Assembly: GCF_000430995.1 (NCBI RefSeq)
Contig: NZ_HF952018.1
Coordinates: 1,182,449-1,246,448, forward strand
Reading direction: 5' to 3'
DNA length: 64,000 nt
From: Thermobrachium celere DSM 8682
Lineage (GTDB): Bacteria > Bacillota > Clostridia > Clostridiales > Caloramatoraceae
The stretch's first letter is position 1. Each line of letters starts with the position of its first letter. The notes under the pieces were generated by a model. That model had not been told where the DNA came from. It searched no databases and was given only the letters and a program-made list of their open reading frames with translations. A program made the position numbers and the translations under genes. Below, piece by piece: positions 29,326-38,485 of this stretch.

Positions 29326-30745
29326 AAGCAGCTGTTTGGCCATCTATACCTTCAATTTCACTTATACTAATTTGCCTTGTATGTTTAGTATGGCTCCATT
29401 CCTTCTTGTTCTTATCGATTATTCCTTGAACAGTTATTGGTATCCAAGTTAATGTATAAAAACCATACAATAAATACCATACATAAACTTTAAATCCTTT
29501 AATTCCTTCTACACTTAATATTGCTACAGAAACAATTGTTAAATATGCAAGATTTAATAATGATATTTTAACTATGTTGTCTCCTTTAGTTACAACTCTA
29601 TCCATTAAAAACACGTTCAATGAGTAAAGACCGAAAAATACAAGCATTGTTTTTGATAGTTTTCTCTCTAGAGTCATAACAACTGGAGTAAACATAAACT
29701 GAAACACACTAAATAGCTTCCAAAGTAGCGGTGTAAATAAGTACTGTAAAATAAATATATTTAAACCTCTTTCTGAATGCGTTTGTAAGTAAGTTAAAAC
29801 TAATGACATACCAAGCGCAAGTATTATAAATGGCTGTATTGTATAAAGCGCACAGTCAAAGGCAACAAAATCCCTATCTTTTATTGCCTTTTTAATTAGT
29901 TTGCTAAAATATCTTGTTGCAACATCAGCAAATCCTTGCATCCATCTCTTTCTTTGATTCCATGACTGTTTTAAGGTTAATGGCTTTTCATCATAAACAA
30001 CAGCATTATGTGCCCAACCTACTTTATATCCATTTAGAACTAATTTACATGTAAACTCTAGGTCCTCAGTTAAACATGTTGCTCCCCAACCAAATCTCTT
30101 AAGAAGATCAGTTTCAACACAAAAACCTGTTCCACCTATTTGATTTGAAAGGCCAAGCTTCCATCTTGCCGCTTGGAAAAGTCTATTAGCACTCCAAAAG
30201 GCAATTGAGTAAGAGTGCGTAATCCATGAATCATCAGGATTTTTACTATCAATATATCCTTGAACAACTTTATATCCTTCAACAAGCTTTTTGTTCATTT
30301 CCTTTAGGAAATTTCTTGATGCTAGGTTATCGGCATCAAAAACTACTATAGCATCATACTTTTTGTCCATATTAAATATGTTGTTAAACATCCATTCTAA
30401 TGCATAACCCTTACCTCTTTTTGTTGTATCAAATCTTTCAAATACCTGTGCTCCATGTTCCCTAGCAATTTTAGCAGTATTATCTGTACAGTTATCTGCA
30501 ATAACAAAAATATCATAAAGCTCCTTTGGATAATCTAAGTTCTTTAAGCTCTCTACAATTTGTGCAATAACCATTTCTTCATTATGGGCTGCAACTACTA
30601 AAGCAAATGACTTTTGAGGTTCAACCTCTCTTTCATCTTCCTTTTTTAGTTTAAGACCAAAGAAAGATATAAACATGTAATAGGATGAAATAATAAACAC
30701 TAGTATTTGAAAAATAAACGTAGTATTAAATATTAATTCCTTCAT
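29324..30745 (-). CDS. Membrane glycosyltransferase, family 2
   Basis: Processive-type GT2 enzyme of 473 residues. An N-terminal membrane segment (about 8-30), the GT-A domain with VVAAHNEE, DNCTDNTA, FDADN and GTGFCVETDLL, then TCLTEDLEF and the QRKRWMQG motif (QxxRW), and about four C-terminal membrane segments. It resembles cellulose/hyaluronan/PNAG-synthase types. The product and substrate are unknown. GGAGGAGTTGGC precedes the ATG. Confidence 0.9.
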   Translation of the reverse strand: MKELIFNTTFIFQILVFIISSYYMFISFFGLKLKKEDEREVEPQKSFALVVAAHNEEMVIAQIVESLKNLDYPKELYDIFVIADNCTDNTAKIAREHGAQVFERFDTTKRGKGYALEWMFNNIFNMDKKYDAIVVFDADNLASRNFLKEMNKKLVEGYKVVQGYIDSKNPDDSWITHSYSIAFWSANRLFQAARWKLGLSNQIGGTGFCVETDLLKRFGWGATCLTEDLEFTCKLVLNGYKVGWAHNAVVYDEKPLTLKQSWNQRKRWMQGFADVATRYFSKLIKKAIKDRDFVAFDCALYTIQPFIILALGMSLVLTYLQTHSERGLNIFILQYLFTPLLWKLFSVFQFMFTPVVMTLERKLSKTMLVFFGLYSLNVFLMDRVVTKGDNIVKISLLNLAYLTIVSVAILSVEGIKGFKVYVWYLLYGFYTLTWIPITVQGIIDKNKKEWSHTKHTRQISISEIEGIDGQTAA

Positions 30746-30986
30746 GCCAACTCCTCCATTTTTACTTTAACCAAGCTACTCTAAAATTAGCTTTAACAAT
30801 TACAAAATCAATTATTCTTAATTCCTATATGATTATAATGCTATTTTTTAGTTTAATAAAGGCGATTTAAACATTATTAATAATTCTTTTACATTTTAAG
30901 CGTACTGATATCATTTTTGTTATAGAATTAAATATAGTATAATGTTATAATGGTAATATAATTGACTTGGCAAAAGGAGGTAAGGT

Positions 30987-33308
30987 ATGGCTAGAAAAAA
31001 GAAAAAAGGAAATAGTAAAATATACAAAAATATTCTTCTGGTATTATTGGTAATTGTTCTTTTATCAGCTGCAGCAACAATAGGAGCTGTTATAAAAATT
31101 GTAAGCGATGCACCAGAAATAGATGTTAATATACTAGACAATTTAAAGCAGTCTGTTGAATTTTACGATAAAGATGGTAATCCAATAGCAAACCTTCATA
31201 CAGGAGAAAATAGAAAAATTGTTTCTTTAAAACAAATACCTAAGCATCTTCAATATGCTTATGTATCTATTGAAGATGAACGTTTTTTTAAACATCATGG
31301 AATTGATATAAAAAGAATTTTTGGAGCAATGTTTGCTAATATAAAATCAAGGTCTAAAGCTCAAGGTGGTTCGACTATAACTCAACAATTAGTTAGAAAC
31401 TATGCTCTAACTCAAGAAAAAAGCTATGTTAGAAAAATACAAGAAATGTATTTAGCAGTACAACTTGAGAGAAAGTTAAGTAAAGATCAAATACTTGAAG
31501 CATACTTAAACACAATATACCTAGGACCAAATGTTTATGGAGTTCAACAAGCTTCTAGATATTATTTTGATAAAGATGTTGAAGACATAACAATAGCAGA
31601 GGCTGCTTTTATTGCCGCAATAACTCAAAATCCTGGTATTTATAATCCATATAGTAAAAAGAATAAAGAAAACCCTGATAACTATTTAGGACGTCAGAGA
31701 ATTGTATTGAAAAAAATGTATGAAAATGGATATATCTCTGAACAAGAATATCAAAAGGCTTTAAGTGAAGATTTAGTTGCAGCATTAAATAAACCAAAAA
31801 CTAGATTAAGTAATAACTATATGAAATATCACTGGTTCATTGAAGCTGCAATAGATGAAATTGCAAAAGATCTGTCTGATAAATTCAAATTAGATGAAAA
31901 AGATGCAAGACAAAAACTAATAAGTGGTGGATATAAAGTTTACTTAACAATGGATGCAAGACTTCAAGAAAAGGCACAAGAAATATTAAACGATGAAAGA
32001 TTTTATAAAGGTATACCAGTTAAGATTGATCAAACAAAATTAAAGGAAAATGAATCTCCAAAACCAAATCCTCAAGCTGCTGCAGTTGTAATGGATATTA
32101 ATGGAGAAGTAAGGGCAATAATTGGTGGTCGAGGAAATCTTGGAGCTGGAGCATTCAACTATGCGACAGATGGTATAAGGCATCCAGGTTCTTCAATTAA
32201 ACCTCTTGCAGTATATGCTCCTGCAATAGAAAAGCAAGTTATAACAGCATCAACTGTAATAAATGATTCAGATTCAGATGAAGAAGCCAATGAAATAAAA
32301 AATAAATATAGAGGCTGGTTCCCAGACAACTACGATAGAAGATTCCGTGGACCTGTTACAGTAAGATATGGACTTCAAGAATCCTTAAATACTATTGCTG
32401 CAAAAATTTTAAATAGAGTAGGTTTAGATACAAGTTATAATTATTTAATAAATAAATTCGATTTAGCTAATATAGACAAAAAAGATAAATATATGCCAGC
32501 AGCATTGGCGCTAGGCCAAACACTAGCATCCCCAATTGAAATGGCCTCTGCATATACTGCCTTTGCAAACAACGGTATAATTTCTCATCCAATCTTTTAT
32601 ACAAAGGTTGAAGATAGAACAGGAAGCATAGTTTTAGAAAAGAAACCAATTCAAAAAAGAGCAATATCAGAAGAAACTGCTTTTATTATGAATCAACTAA
32701 TGCAAAATGTTGTAAAAGCAGGAACAGCACAAGCTGCAAACCTTGGTGCTATGCCTGCTGGTGGAAAGACAGGTACTACATCAAACAATGAAGATGGATG
32801 GTTTGTAGGATTTACTCCATATTACACATGTGCTATATGGATTGGTAAATCTGGACCAGAAGTTAAATATATAAGCGTTAAGAGTAAATTTGCAACTCCA
32901 ATATGGAAGGCTATAATGCTAGAAGCCCATAGAGGACTTCCTATAAAGCAATTTATAAAACCTGAAGGTGTTGTTGCTGCTACAATATGTTCCCACAGCC
33001 GAAAATTAGCAACAGATACATGCCCAAGCAAGTATGTTGAATATTTCATAAGTGGAACTGAGCCTATTGAAACTTGCGATGTTCATTCAGCACCTGTAGT
33101 TCCTGTACCAGATGAAAATACAACTCAAGAAGGTAATGAAGGTAATACAAATAATTCTGATGTAAATAATACTACAGGAAACAATCAAACTACCGAGGAT
33201 CCTAATAATACACAAAACACACAACAAAATAACAGTAATTCTCAAACTACATCAGGACAACAAAATAACTCTACTCAATCTCAAAACAAAAACCCTTCAA
33301 ATAGATAA
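30987..33308 (+). CDS. Class A penicillin-binding protein 1A
   Basis: Bifunctional peptidoglycan glycosyltransferase/transpeptidase of 773 residues. A Lys-rich cytoplasmic start, one membrane segment (16-37), GT51 domain with catalytic Glu96 in IEDERFFKHHG and QGGSTITQQL, transpeptidase with the active serine in GSSIKP, and KTGTTSNN. The last ~60 residues are Asn/Gln/Thr-rich low-complexity sequence, probably a wall-spanning tail. AAAGGAGGTAAGGT precedes the ATG; the upstream 240 bases carry a TATAAT near 30940. Confidence 0.96.
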   Translation: MARKKKKGNSKIYKNILLVLLVIVLLSAAATIGAVIKIVSDAPEIDVNILDNLKQSVEFYDKDGNPIANLHTGENRKIVSLKQIPKHLQYAYVSIEDERFFKHHGIDIKRIFGAMFANIKSRSKAQGGSTITQQLVRNYALTQEKSYVRKIQEMYLAVQLERKLSKDQILEAYLNTIYLGPNVYGVQQASRYYFDKDVEDITIAEAAFIAAITQNPGIYNPYSKKNKENPDNYLGRQRIVLKKMYENGYISEQEYQKALSEDLVAALNKPKTRLSNNYMKYHWFIEAAIDEIAKDLSDKFKLDEKDARQKLISGGYKVYLTMDARLQEKAQEILNDERFYKGIPVKIDQTKLKENESPKPNPQAAAVVMDINGEVRAIIGGRGNLGAGAFNYATDGIRHPGSSIKPLAVYAPAIEKQVITASTVINDSDSDEEANEIKNKYRGWFPDNYDRRFRGPVTVRYGLQESLNTIAAKILNRVGLDTSYNYLINKFDLANIDKKDKYMPAALALGQTLASPIEMASAYTAFANNGIISHPIFYTKVEDRTGSIVLEKKPIQKRAISEETAFIMNQLMQNVVKAGTAQAANLGAMPAGGKTGTTSNNEDGWFVGFTPYYTCAIWIGKSGPEVKYISVKSKFATPIWKAIMLEAHRGLPIKQFIKPEGVVAATICSHSRKLATDTCPSKYVEYFISGTEPIETCDVHSAPVVPVPDENTTQEGNEGNTNNSDVNNTTGNNQTTEDPNNTQNTQQNNSNSQTTSGQQNNSTQSQNKNPSNR

Positions 33309-33331
33309 GCCGAGGAACTACTCCTCGGCTT
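33307..33331. terminator. Terminator between PBP and spoVA operon
   Basis: Perfect 10-bp stem AAGCCGAGGA/TCCTCGGCTT, five-base loop, between converging genes; it includes the 3' end of the spoVAE-type gene. Confidence 0.8.
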
Positions 33332-33884
33332 TACTACTACTCCTTCTTATTATTTCCTCCATAGCTTTAGTGATTATAGGGGCACCTATTTCTACATTAT
33401 CAAATCCATCCATTTTACCTATATCTCCAACCCCTATAATAATCGGTGCCCTCTTTTCATTTAGAACATCTACAGTATCTCCCTTTACTATCTTATCAGA
33501 TTTAGGAGTACCACTTTTATCTACTCCCTTCTGAATTACATTTCCATTTTTATCAATAGAATAGTCAACCTTAATTCCTTTTACTCCATTTGTATTAGAA
33601 GCCACTGCAATAACCCCAATTACATCTACCTCACCACAGTTTAATATATATTCCATTGCTTCTTCGCCATCTCCCTTATGGGTGTTGCCTCTATCATCAA
33701 CCATTACAACTACTGGATCATATTTTGCCTGCTTAACATATTCTACTATTTCTCTGCCTGTAATGGGCGTAGGATTACCTGCTGATCTTGAAATGCATCT
33801 ACCTCCTATATTTTTTGCAGCAGCCTCAACTGCCTTCTGTGCAACCGAATCACCATCTGTTACAATAATTACCCTTTTTTTCAA
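33318..33884 (-). CDS. Stage V sporulation protein AE (SpoVAEA type)
   Basis: A 188-residue soluble protein of the SpoVAEA type (VIIVTDGDSVAQKAVEAAAKNIGGRCISRSAGNPTP; VVVMVDDRGNTHKGDGEEAMEYIL). It is encoded last in the spoVA operon, which makes the channel for uptake and release of dipicolinic acid in the forespore membrane. The start is TTG at 33884 behind AGGAGTGA. Its exact role in the channel is unknown. Confidence 0.9.
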   Translation of the reverse strand: MKKRVIIVTDGDSVAQKAVEAAAKNIGGRCISRSAGNPTPITGREIVEYVKQAKYDPVVVMVDDRGNTHKGDGEEAMEYILNCGEVDVIGVIAVASNTNGVKGIKVDYSIDKNGNVIQKGVDKSGTPKSDKIVKGDTVDVLNEKRAPIIIGVGDIGKMDGFDNVEIGAPIITKAMEEIIRRSSSKAEE

Positions 33885-33894
33885 AATATCACTC

Positions 33895-34251
33895 CTAACT
33901 TTTAGCTTTTGGATTAAATATTATTGCCATAAGGTATCCAAAAAATATAGCTGCTGCAATTCCTGCCGAAGTAGCCTTAATGCCACCTGTAAAAGCACCT
34001 ATTAAACCATTCTGCTGTACTTCTTTTATTGTACCTTTTGCTAATGCATATCCAAAACCTGGGAGTGGAACTGAAGCACCAGCTTTGCCATACTCAAAAA
34101 TTGGATCATATATCCCTAAGGCTCCTAATATAACACCTGCTGTAACAAAACTAACAAGTATTCTTGCTGGAGTTAAGCTTGTTTTATCCATAAGAATTTG
34201 TCCAATAAGACAAATTGTTCCTCCCACTATAAATGCCCTCAAATAATCCAT
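33895..34251 (-). CDS. spoVAE: Stage V sporulation protein AE (SpoVAEB, membrane)
   Basis: SpoVAE membrane protein of 118 residues with three to four membrane segments and the conserved VPLPGFGYALAKG. With SpoVAC and SpoVAD it is the minimal conserved set needed for dipicolinate transport. It follows spoVAD by one base and precedes the soluble SpoVAEA-type gene. Confidence 0.93.
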   Translation of the reverse strand: MDYLRAFIVGGTICLIGQILMDKTSLTPARILVSFVTAGVILGALGIYDPIFEYGKAGASVPLPGFGYALAKGTIKEVQQNGLIGAFTGGIKATSAGIAAAIFFGYLMAIIFNPKAKS

Positions 34252-34252
34252 C

Positions 34253-35269
34253 TTATACTCCCCTTTCTATTGCAACTGCATGTGCAATACCAGGAATTGA
34301 TTCACCCTGCATAGTACTAGTAGGGCTTAATAGAGCTCCTGTTGAAATTAGAAGGATTCTATTAAGGTTGCCTTCTAAAAGTTGTTTATAGAGATATCCA
34401 CAGAATACAATAGCCGAACATCCACACCCACTTCCTCCAGCATGAACATCCTGCTGTGTTAAATCAAACACCTTAACCCCACAGTCAGAATAGTTTGCAC
34501 TCATATCAAACCCCTGTTTTTTTACTATATCTAAAGTTAATTCCATTCCAACCTTTCCTAAATCTCCTGTTATTATTAAGTCATAATCTTTATTTGTTCT
34601 TCCAGTATCTTTAAAATGTCTAAGAATTGTATCTGCTGCCGCTGGAGCCATTGCTGCTCCCATATTATTTGCATCTTTAATACCAAAATCTACCACCCTA
34701 CCTGTTGTTACATGGGTTATGTAGGGACCTTTACCCTTACTTGATATAACTGCTGCACCTGCACCTGTAACAGTCCATTGAGATGTAGGTGGTCTTTGGT
34801 TACCATGTTCTAGTGGAAACCTAAATTGTCTTTCAGCAGAACAAAAATGGCTCGAAGTTGATGCTATAACATAATCTGCAAAACCACCATCAACTGCCAT
34901 AGCTCCAAGGCTCATGGATTCTGTTAATGTTGAGCAAGCACCATAAAGTCCAAAGAAAGGTATTCTGTAATCTCTTGCCGCAAGGCTTGAAGCCATAAGC
35001 TGATTTAAAAGATCTCCTGCAAATATATAATCTATATCCTTTTCATCTATCTGAAGCTTCTCTAGAGCTAATCTTACTGCCTCTTTTTGCATCTTGCTTT
35101 CTGCCTTTTCCCAAGTTTCCTCACCAAACAAATCATCATCTAATACAATGTCGTAGTAATCTCTTAAGGGACCTTCTCCTTCTTTAGGACCTGCTATTGC
35201 AGCAGTTGAAATAATTGAAGGAGGATTTTTAAAGGCTATTGTTTGTTCGCCTAATCTTTTTTCTACCAT
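34253..35269 (-). CDS. spoVAD: Stage V sporulation protein AD
   Basis: SpoVAD (338 residues), a thiolase-fold protein that binds dipicolinic acid. Seen here: GLYGACSTLTESMSLGAMAV (thiolase-like nucleophile elbow region), PTSQWTVTGAGAAV, DLGKVGMELT and GGSGCGCSA. It sits on the forespore side of the SpoVA channel. Start ATG 35269 has GGAGGGG. Order is spoVAC-spoVAD-spoVAE. Confidence 0.97.
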   Translation of the reverse strand: MVEKRLGEQTIAFKNPPSIISTAAIAGPKEGEGPLRDYYDIVLDDDLFGEETWEKAESKMQKEAVRLALEKLQIDEKDIDYIFAGDLLNQLMASSLAARDYRIPFFGLYGACSTLTESMSLGAMAVDGGFADYVIASTSSHFCSAERQFRFPLEHGNQRPPTSQWTVTGAGAAVISSKGKGPYITHVTTGRVVDFGIKDANNMGAAMAPAAADTILRHFKDTGRTNKDYDLIITGDLGKVGMELTLDIVKKQGFDMSANYSDCGVKVFDLTQQDVHAGGSGCGCSAIVFCGYLYKQLLEGNLNRILLISTGALLSPTSTMQGESIPGIAHAVAIERGV

Positions 35270-35285
35270 TAAAATCCCCTCCTCC

Positions 35286-35747
35286 TTATTTAAATAAATT
35301 CATTATATAATATATAATTCCCACAATTACTGAACTTGAGATTCCATACACCAATACTGGTCCTGCAATAACAAACATCTTAGCTCCAACTCCAAATACA
35401 AAACCTTCACGCTTAAATTCCATAGCAGGTGCAACTATAGAATTTGAAAATCCTGTAATTGGAACAATAGAGCCTGCACCAGCAAATTTACCTATATTAT
35501 CATAAACACCAATACCAGTTAAGAAGGCGCCTAAAAATACCATAATTGTTGCTACATAATATCCAACTTCTTCTTTAGGAATACCCATGTTTATAAAAAA
35601 ATTCATTACAAATTGACCTATAACACAAATCAGTCCACCTACTACAAAGGCTGCTAAACAATCCTTAAGAAAATTTGAACTAGGAGCACTTCTTTTAACC
35701 ATGTCTTGAAATTCTTTTTTTAGTCTTTCTTCGTTAGTATGTTCCAT
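35286..35747 (-). CDS. spoVAC: Stage V sporulation protein AC
   Basis: SpoVAC is a mechanosensitive-type membrane channel for dipicolinate release. About 153 residues from the chosen start, with membrane segments from about residue 28 onward and PITGFSNSIVAPAMEFKREGFVFG. An in-frame start 10 codons earlier lies inside the small upstream ORF; ATG at 35747 has GGAAGGTGA before it and matches family length. The ribosome binding site lies within the 3' end of that ORF, so coupling is likely. Confidence 0.95.
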   Translation of the reverse strand: MEHTNEERLKKEFQDMVKRSAPSSNFLKDCLAAFVVGGLICVIGQFVMNFFINMGIPKEEVGYYVATIMVFLGAFLTGIGVYDNIGKFAGAGSIVPITGFSNSIVAPAMEFKREGFVFGVGAKMFVIAGPVLVYGISSSVIVGIIYYIMNLFK

Positions 35748-35751
35748 ACAA

Positions 35752-35895
35752 TCACCTTCCATCCTTAATGTTTTCATCTACACCTCTAATTGCAGATGTT
35801 ATATTAAAGGATGTATTGCTATAATCATACCTATGTTCTTTATCTTCTGGCTGTTTAAAATTAATAACATCTACTTTTTTTGCCTTATAATACAT
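35752..35895 (-). CDS. 47-residue ORF at head of spoVA operon
   Basis: A small ORF missed by length filters: ATG at 35895, preceded by GGAGGTG at good spacing, 47 codons, TGA at 35752-35754. The product starts MYYKAKKVDVINFKQPEDKE and is charged with no membrane segment. It lies after the sigF terminator and four bases before spoVAC, whose ribosome binding site overlaps its end. No known family is recognised. The strong ribosome binding site and tight spacing support a real gene or a leader ORF. Confidence 0.7.
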   Translation of the reverse strand: MYYKAKKVDVINFKQPEDKEHRYDYSNTSFNITSAIRGVDENIKDGR

Positions 35896-35943
35896 TCTCT
35901 ACACCTCCATTAATATTTTCTCCAAAAGTTTAAAAAATAAAAC

Positions 35944-35976
35944 AAAAAGACCATGGATAAATACTATTCCATGGCC
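35944..35976 (-). terminator. Terminator of spoIIA operon
   Basis: Stem of nine pairs (35949-35957 with 35968-35976, one G-T) overlapping the sigF stop codon, followed on the minus strand by TTTTTG. It separates spoIIA from spoVA. Confidence 0.85.
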
Positions 35977-36716
35977 TTTTTTAAATAATTTAGTACCCTT
36001 TTTTCAATTCTTGATACCTGAACTTGAGATATACCCAATATCTCTGCTATCTGACTCTGGGTTAAATCTTTAAAATACCTTAAGAAAATGACCTGCCTAT
36101 CTCTTGGTTCAAGATTTTGAATAAGTTCTTTTAGAGCTATTTTATCAATTATTTCTTCTCCATAATCCTTGTCTTCACTAACCCTATCTATTAAAAGTAC
36201 CGCCGCACCATCATCCTGATGAACTGTATCATAAAGATACTCTGGTGAATTCATACTATCCATACTAAGAATAACTTCTTCAGTAGTTATACATAATTCT
36301 TTTGCAATTTCTTCGATTGTAGCTTCTCTCCCATATTCTTTTGCTAGCTTATCCTTTGCAAGCTTAATTCTTCTTGCAGTCTCCTTTACACTCCTACTTA
36401 CCTTTATGATACCATCATCACGTATAAATCTTTTTATTTCACCTATTATCATAGGAACTGCATATGTAGAAAATTTTACATCATAAGACACATCAAATTT
36501 CTTAATTGCCTTAATAAGCCCAATACATCCTATCTGAAAAAGATCTTCATACTCATAACCTCTATTTAAAAACTTTTTTACAATGCTTGTTACTAAACCA
36601 ATATTGTTTTTTATTAATTTTTCCTCCGCCTCTTTATCCCCCATTTGGCTTTTTAATATAAGCTCTCTAAAGTCCTCTTGTGCACTTACCTTTACATCAT
36701 CCAAACCCTCTTTCAT
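35964..36716 (-). CDS. sigF: RNA polymerase sigma-F factor
   Basis: SigF (SpoIIAC), the first forespore-specific sigma factor, 250 residues. Region 2 (YEYEDLFQIGCIGLIKAIKKFD, FSTYAVPMIIGEIKRFIRDDG), region 3 (VSRSVKETARRIK) and region 4 (RDRQVIFLRYF, LTQSQIAEILGISQVQVSRIEKR) are complete. It is held inactive by SpoIIAB, encoded just upstream. The operon order spoIIAA-spoIIAB-sigF is standard. Confidence 0.98.
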   Translation of the reverse strand: MKEGLDDVKVSAQEDFRELILKSQMGDKEAEEKLIKNNIGLVTSIVKKFLNRGYEYEDLFQIGCIGLIKAIKKFDVSYDVKFSTYAVPMIIGEIKRFIRDDGIIKVSRSVKETARRIKLAKDKLAKEYGREATIEEIAKELCITTEEVILSMDSMNSPEYLYDTVHQDDGAAVLLIDRVSEDKDYGEEIIDKIALKELIQNLEPRDRQVIFLRYFKDLTQSQIAEILGISQVQVSRIEKRVLNYLKKAME

Positions 36717-36731
36717 ATTTTCCCCCCAAGC

Positions 36732-37157
36732 CTAGACCGATTTAAAAGTCTTTGTCATTACAACCTTTGTTCCCTTTCCTACCTCAGAATAAACCTCTAA
36801 GCTATCCATAAATGTCTCCATAACTGTAAAGCCCATTCCAGATCTTTCAAGCTCTGGCCTTGAAGTATAAAGAGGCTGTCTTGCAAGCTCAACATTTTCA
36901 ATTCCTTTACCATTATCTTCAACTTCTATAGTAAGCTTATTTCCTTCTATATAACATCTTAAAGTAACAATTCCTTCTGTATTTTCATATCCATGAATTA
37001 TTGCATTTGTTACAGCCTCAGATACTGCAGTTTTTACATCTGAAAGCTCTTCTAAAGTAGGGTCAAGCTGTGATGCAAAAGCAGCTACTACTACTCTCGC
37101 AAATGACTCATTTACTGATTTACTTGGAAACTCTAACTTCATTTCATTTTTAAACAT
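36732..37157 (-). CDS. spoIIAB: Anti-sigma-F factor SpoIIAB
   Basis: Serine kinase and anti-sigma factor (141 residues) that binds sigma F or phosphorylates SpoIIAA. GHKL ATPase motifs: [16 protein letters not shown] (N box), [12 protein letters not shown] (G1) and [14 protein letters not shown] (G2). ATG at 37157 follows GGGGGGGA. Confidence 0.97.
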   Translation of the reverse strand: MFKNEMKLEFPSKSVNESFARVVVAAFASQLDPTLEELSDVKTAVSEAVTNAIIHGYENTEGIVTLRCYIEGNKLTIEVEDNGKGIENVELARQPLYTSRPELERSGMGFTVMETFMDSLEVYSEVGKGTKVVMTKTFKSV

Positions 37158-37170
37158 AATATCCCCCCCA

Positions 37171-37506
37171 TCATAAGCTTAAAAGAGCCTCTTGTACTGT
37201 CTTGTATTCATTTAAAATTTTGAAAAGACCACTAAGTTCAAAAATCTTTTTTATCTGAGGCTTTAGATTAACTACTGCTACTTTCCCATCATAGTCCTTT
37301 AATTTTTTATATCTCCCAATTATAACCCCTATACCTGAGCTATCCATAAAATTTACTCCAGTAAAATCAAATATTAATTTATTTACACCAAGCTCCTCAA
37401 TTTTATTATCAACCTTTATTCTTACGCCCTCAGCAGAATGATGATCAAGTTCACCATGCATTTCAACAATTAGGCAACCATCTTCTACGTTAAACTTTAG
37501 CTGCAT
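37171..37506 (-). CDS. spoIIAA: Anti-sigma-F antagonist SpoIIAA
   Basis: STAS-domain anti-anti-sigma factor (111 residues). The phosphorylation site is the serine pair in [15 protein letters not shown] (about 56-57). [11 protein letters not shown] is typical. ATG two codons upstream lies too close to the GGGGGG ribosome binding site; ATG at 37506 has proper spacing and gives the usual MQLKF start. It heads the spoIIA operon behind a sigma-H promoter. Confidence 0.96.
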   Translation of the reverse strand: MQLKFNVEDGCLIVEMHGELDHHSAEGVRIKVDNKIEELGVNKLIFDFTGVNFMDSSGIGVIIGRYKKLKDYDGKVAVVNLKPQIKKIFELSGLFKILNEYKTVQEALLSL

Positions 37507-37532
37507 ACCCATCCCCCCAAATATATTTTTAC

Positions 37533-37583
37533 TTTATGCCACTTCCATGTTTGAAAATATCACATTTCACTTGGGTGGCATAC
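37533..37583 (-). repeat. Copy A of 21-bp element, in spoIIA leader
   Basis: The 21-bp core at 37560-37580 (plus strand ends CACTTGGGTGGCA) is shared exactly with 42450-42470 (opposite orientation) and 43828-43848. Here it lies in the predicted spoIIA 5' leader and forms a hairpin with the 8-bp outer stem TATGCCAC/GTGGCATA (37535-37542 with about 37575-37582). Confidence 0.85.
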
Positions 37584-37588
37584 CTATA

Positions 37589-37617
37589 TAATTCTACAAA
37601 AGATAATTATTTCCTTC
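37589..37617 (-). promoter_or_regulatory. spoIIA sigma-H promoter
   Basis: Minus strand reads GAAGGAAAT (37609-37617), 11-base spacer, GTAGAATTA (37589-37597). This matches the Bacillus/clostridial sigma-H consensus RNAGGAWWW-N11/12-RNNGAATWW at every fixed position. It lies about 80-110 bases before spoIIAA. Confidence 0.82.
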
Positions 37618-37632
37618 TTTTATAAAATACTT

Positions 37633-38298
37633 TTATTTTTTTCTTCTAAACCCAATTAAATATATCAATAAAGCTAAAATTATATAGAATATAATCTGAT
37701 TAGAAATTGTTAAATATGCCTTTGGCAATACCTCATAAAGAGTAGATATACCAAAAACGATGAAAATAAATGCTGCTCCTAGTTTAATATATTTTTCTGG
37801 TAGATACTTAGAAATTAAAGTTCCACCTAATATACCTAAAGTATCTGCCACCATCATACCTAATGTTGCTCCTATAAGTACTAATATTGGTGCTTTAGCC
37901 TGTGCTGCAAAGGTTAATGTCATAAGCTGTGTCTTATCCCCAAGCTCTGCTAAGAAAAAAGTTGTTCCAACTGTAATAATAGGACCAAATTTATCTTCAT
38001 TTTTTATGTTACATGCCTCTCCTTCTTCTACCTCTTCTTCATCTTCGCCCTTTAAACTCCAAAGCCCAAATCCAATGAATAAAAATGCTGCAGCAAGCTG
38101 AATATAATCAAATCTTATATAACTTCCAAGATATGTTCCAACTAAAACAGCAAGAGCATTTAAAAGTAATGTTGCTGCAAATACTCCTGCAATAACCTGC
38201 TTTAATTTATATTTACTAGCACAGGCCATTGCAAGAAGTTGAGTTTTATCTCCCATTTCTGCTACAAGTACAAACAAAAATGCCTTAAGTAGTGCCAT
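37633..38298 (-). CDS. TMEM165/GDT1 family cation transporter
   Basis: UPF0016/GDT1 membrane transporter (221 residues) with two copies of the E-x-G-D-K-[TS] motif: AEMGDKTQLLAM near 13-24 and AELGDKTQLMTL in the second half, each in a three-helix repeat, joined by an acidic loop (EDEEEVEEGE). Bacterial members export Mn2+ (and possibly Ca2+). A yybP-ykoY riboswitch lies directly upstream, supporting a manganese role. Confidence 0.93.
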   Translation of the reverse strand: MALLKAFLFVLVAEMGDKTQLLAMACASKYKLKQVIAGVFAATLLLNALAVLVGTYLGSYIRFDYIQLAAAFLFIGFGLWSLKGEDEEEVEEGEACNIKNEDKFGPIITVGTTFFLAELGDKTQLMTLTFAAQAKAPILVLIGATLGMMVADTLGILGGTLISKYLPEKYIKLGAAFIFIVFGISTLYEVLPKAYLTISNQIIFYIILALLIYLIGFRRKK

Positions 38299-38340
38299 AA
38301 TCCTTCCTCCTTTTTATTTTGTATTTATTATTTTATACAT

Positions 38341-38470
38341 AATTAAAGACCTTTAACACAATGCAAAGCATTGTGTTAAAGGTCTCACTTGACAAACGTC
38401 CGATAAAGCCAGGCCAAAGGCCAGCATGTTGACTTTATCAACCCAAAATGGGCAGCTACTCCCCTTTAAC
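38341..38470 (-). ncRNA. yybP-ykoY manganese riboswitch
   Basis: The minus-strand leader of the GDT1-type gene begins AAAGGGGAGTAGCTGCCC, has GTCAAC and a GCTTTATC-type three-way arm, and ends with GACCTTTAACACA, the conserved yybP-ykoY pattern. A 17-bp terminator stem (38348-38364 with 38368-38384) followed by TTTAATT forms the expression platform. The family binds Mn2+ and turns on exporters when Mn2+ is high. Confidence 0.92.
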
Positions 38471-38485
38471 AACATCTCTATTATA

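Noticed and set aside
30746-30986. Gene in the gap between glycosyltransferase and PBP
   Set aside because: Only divergent promoter-like A/T-rich sequence is seen; no ORF with a ribosome binding site.
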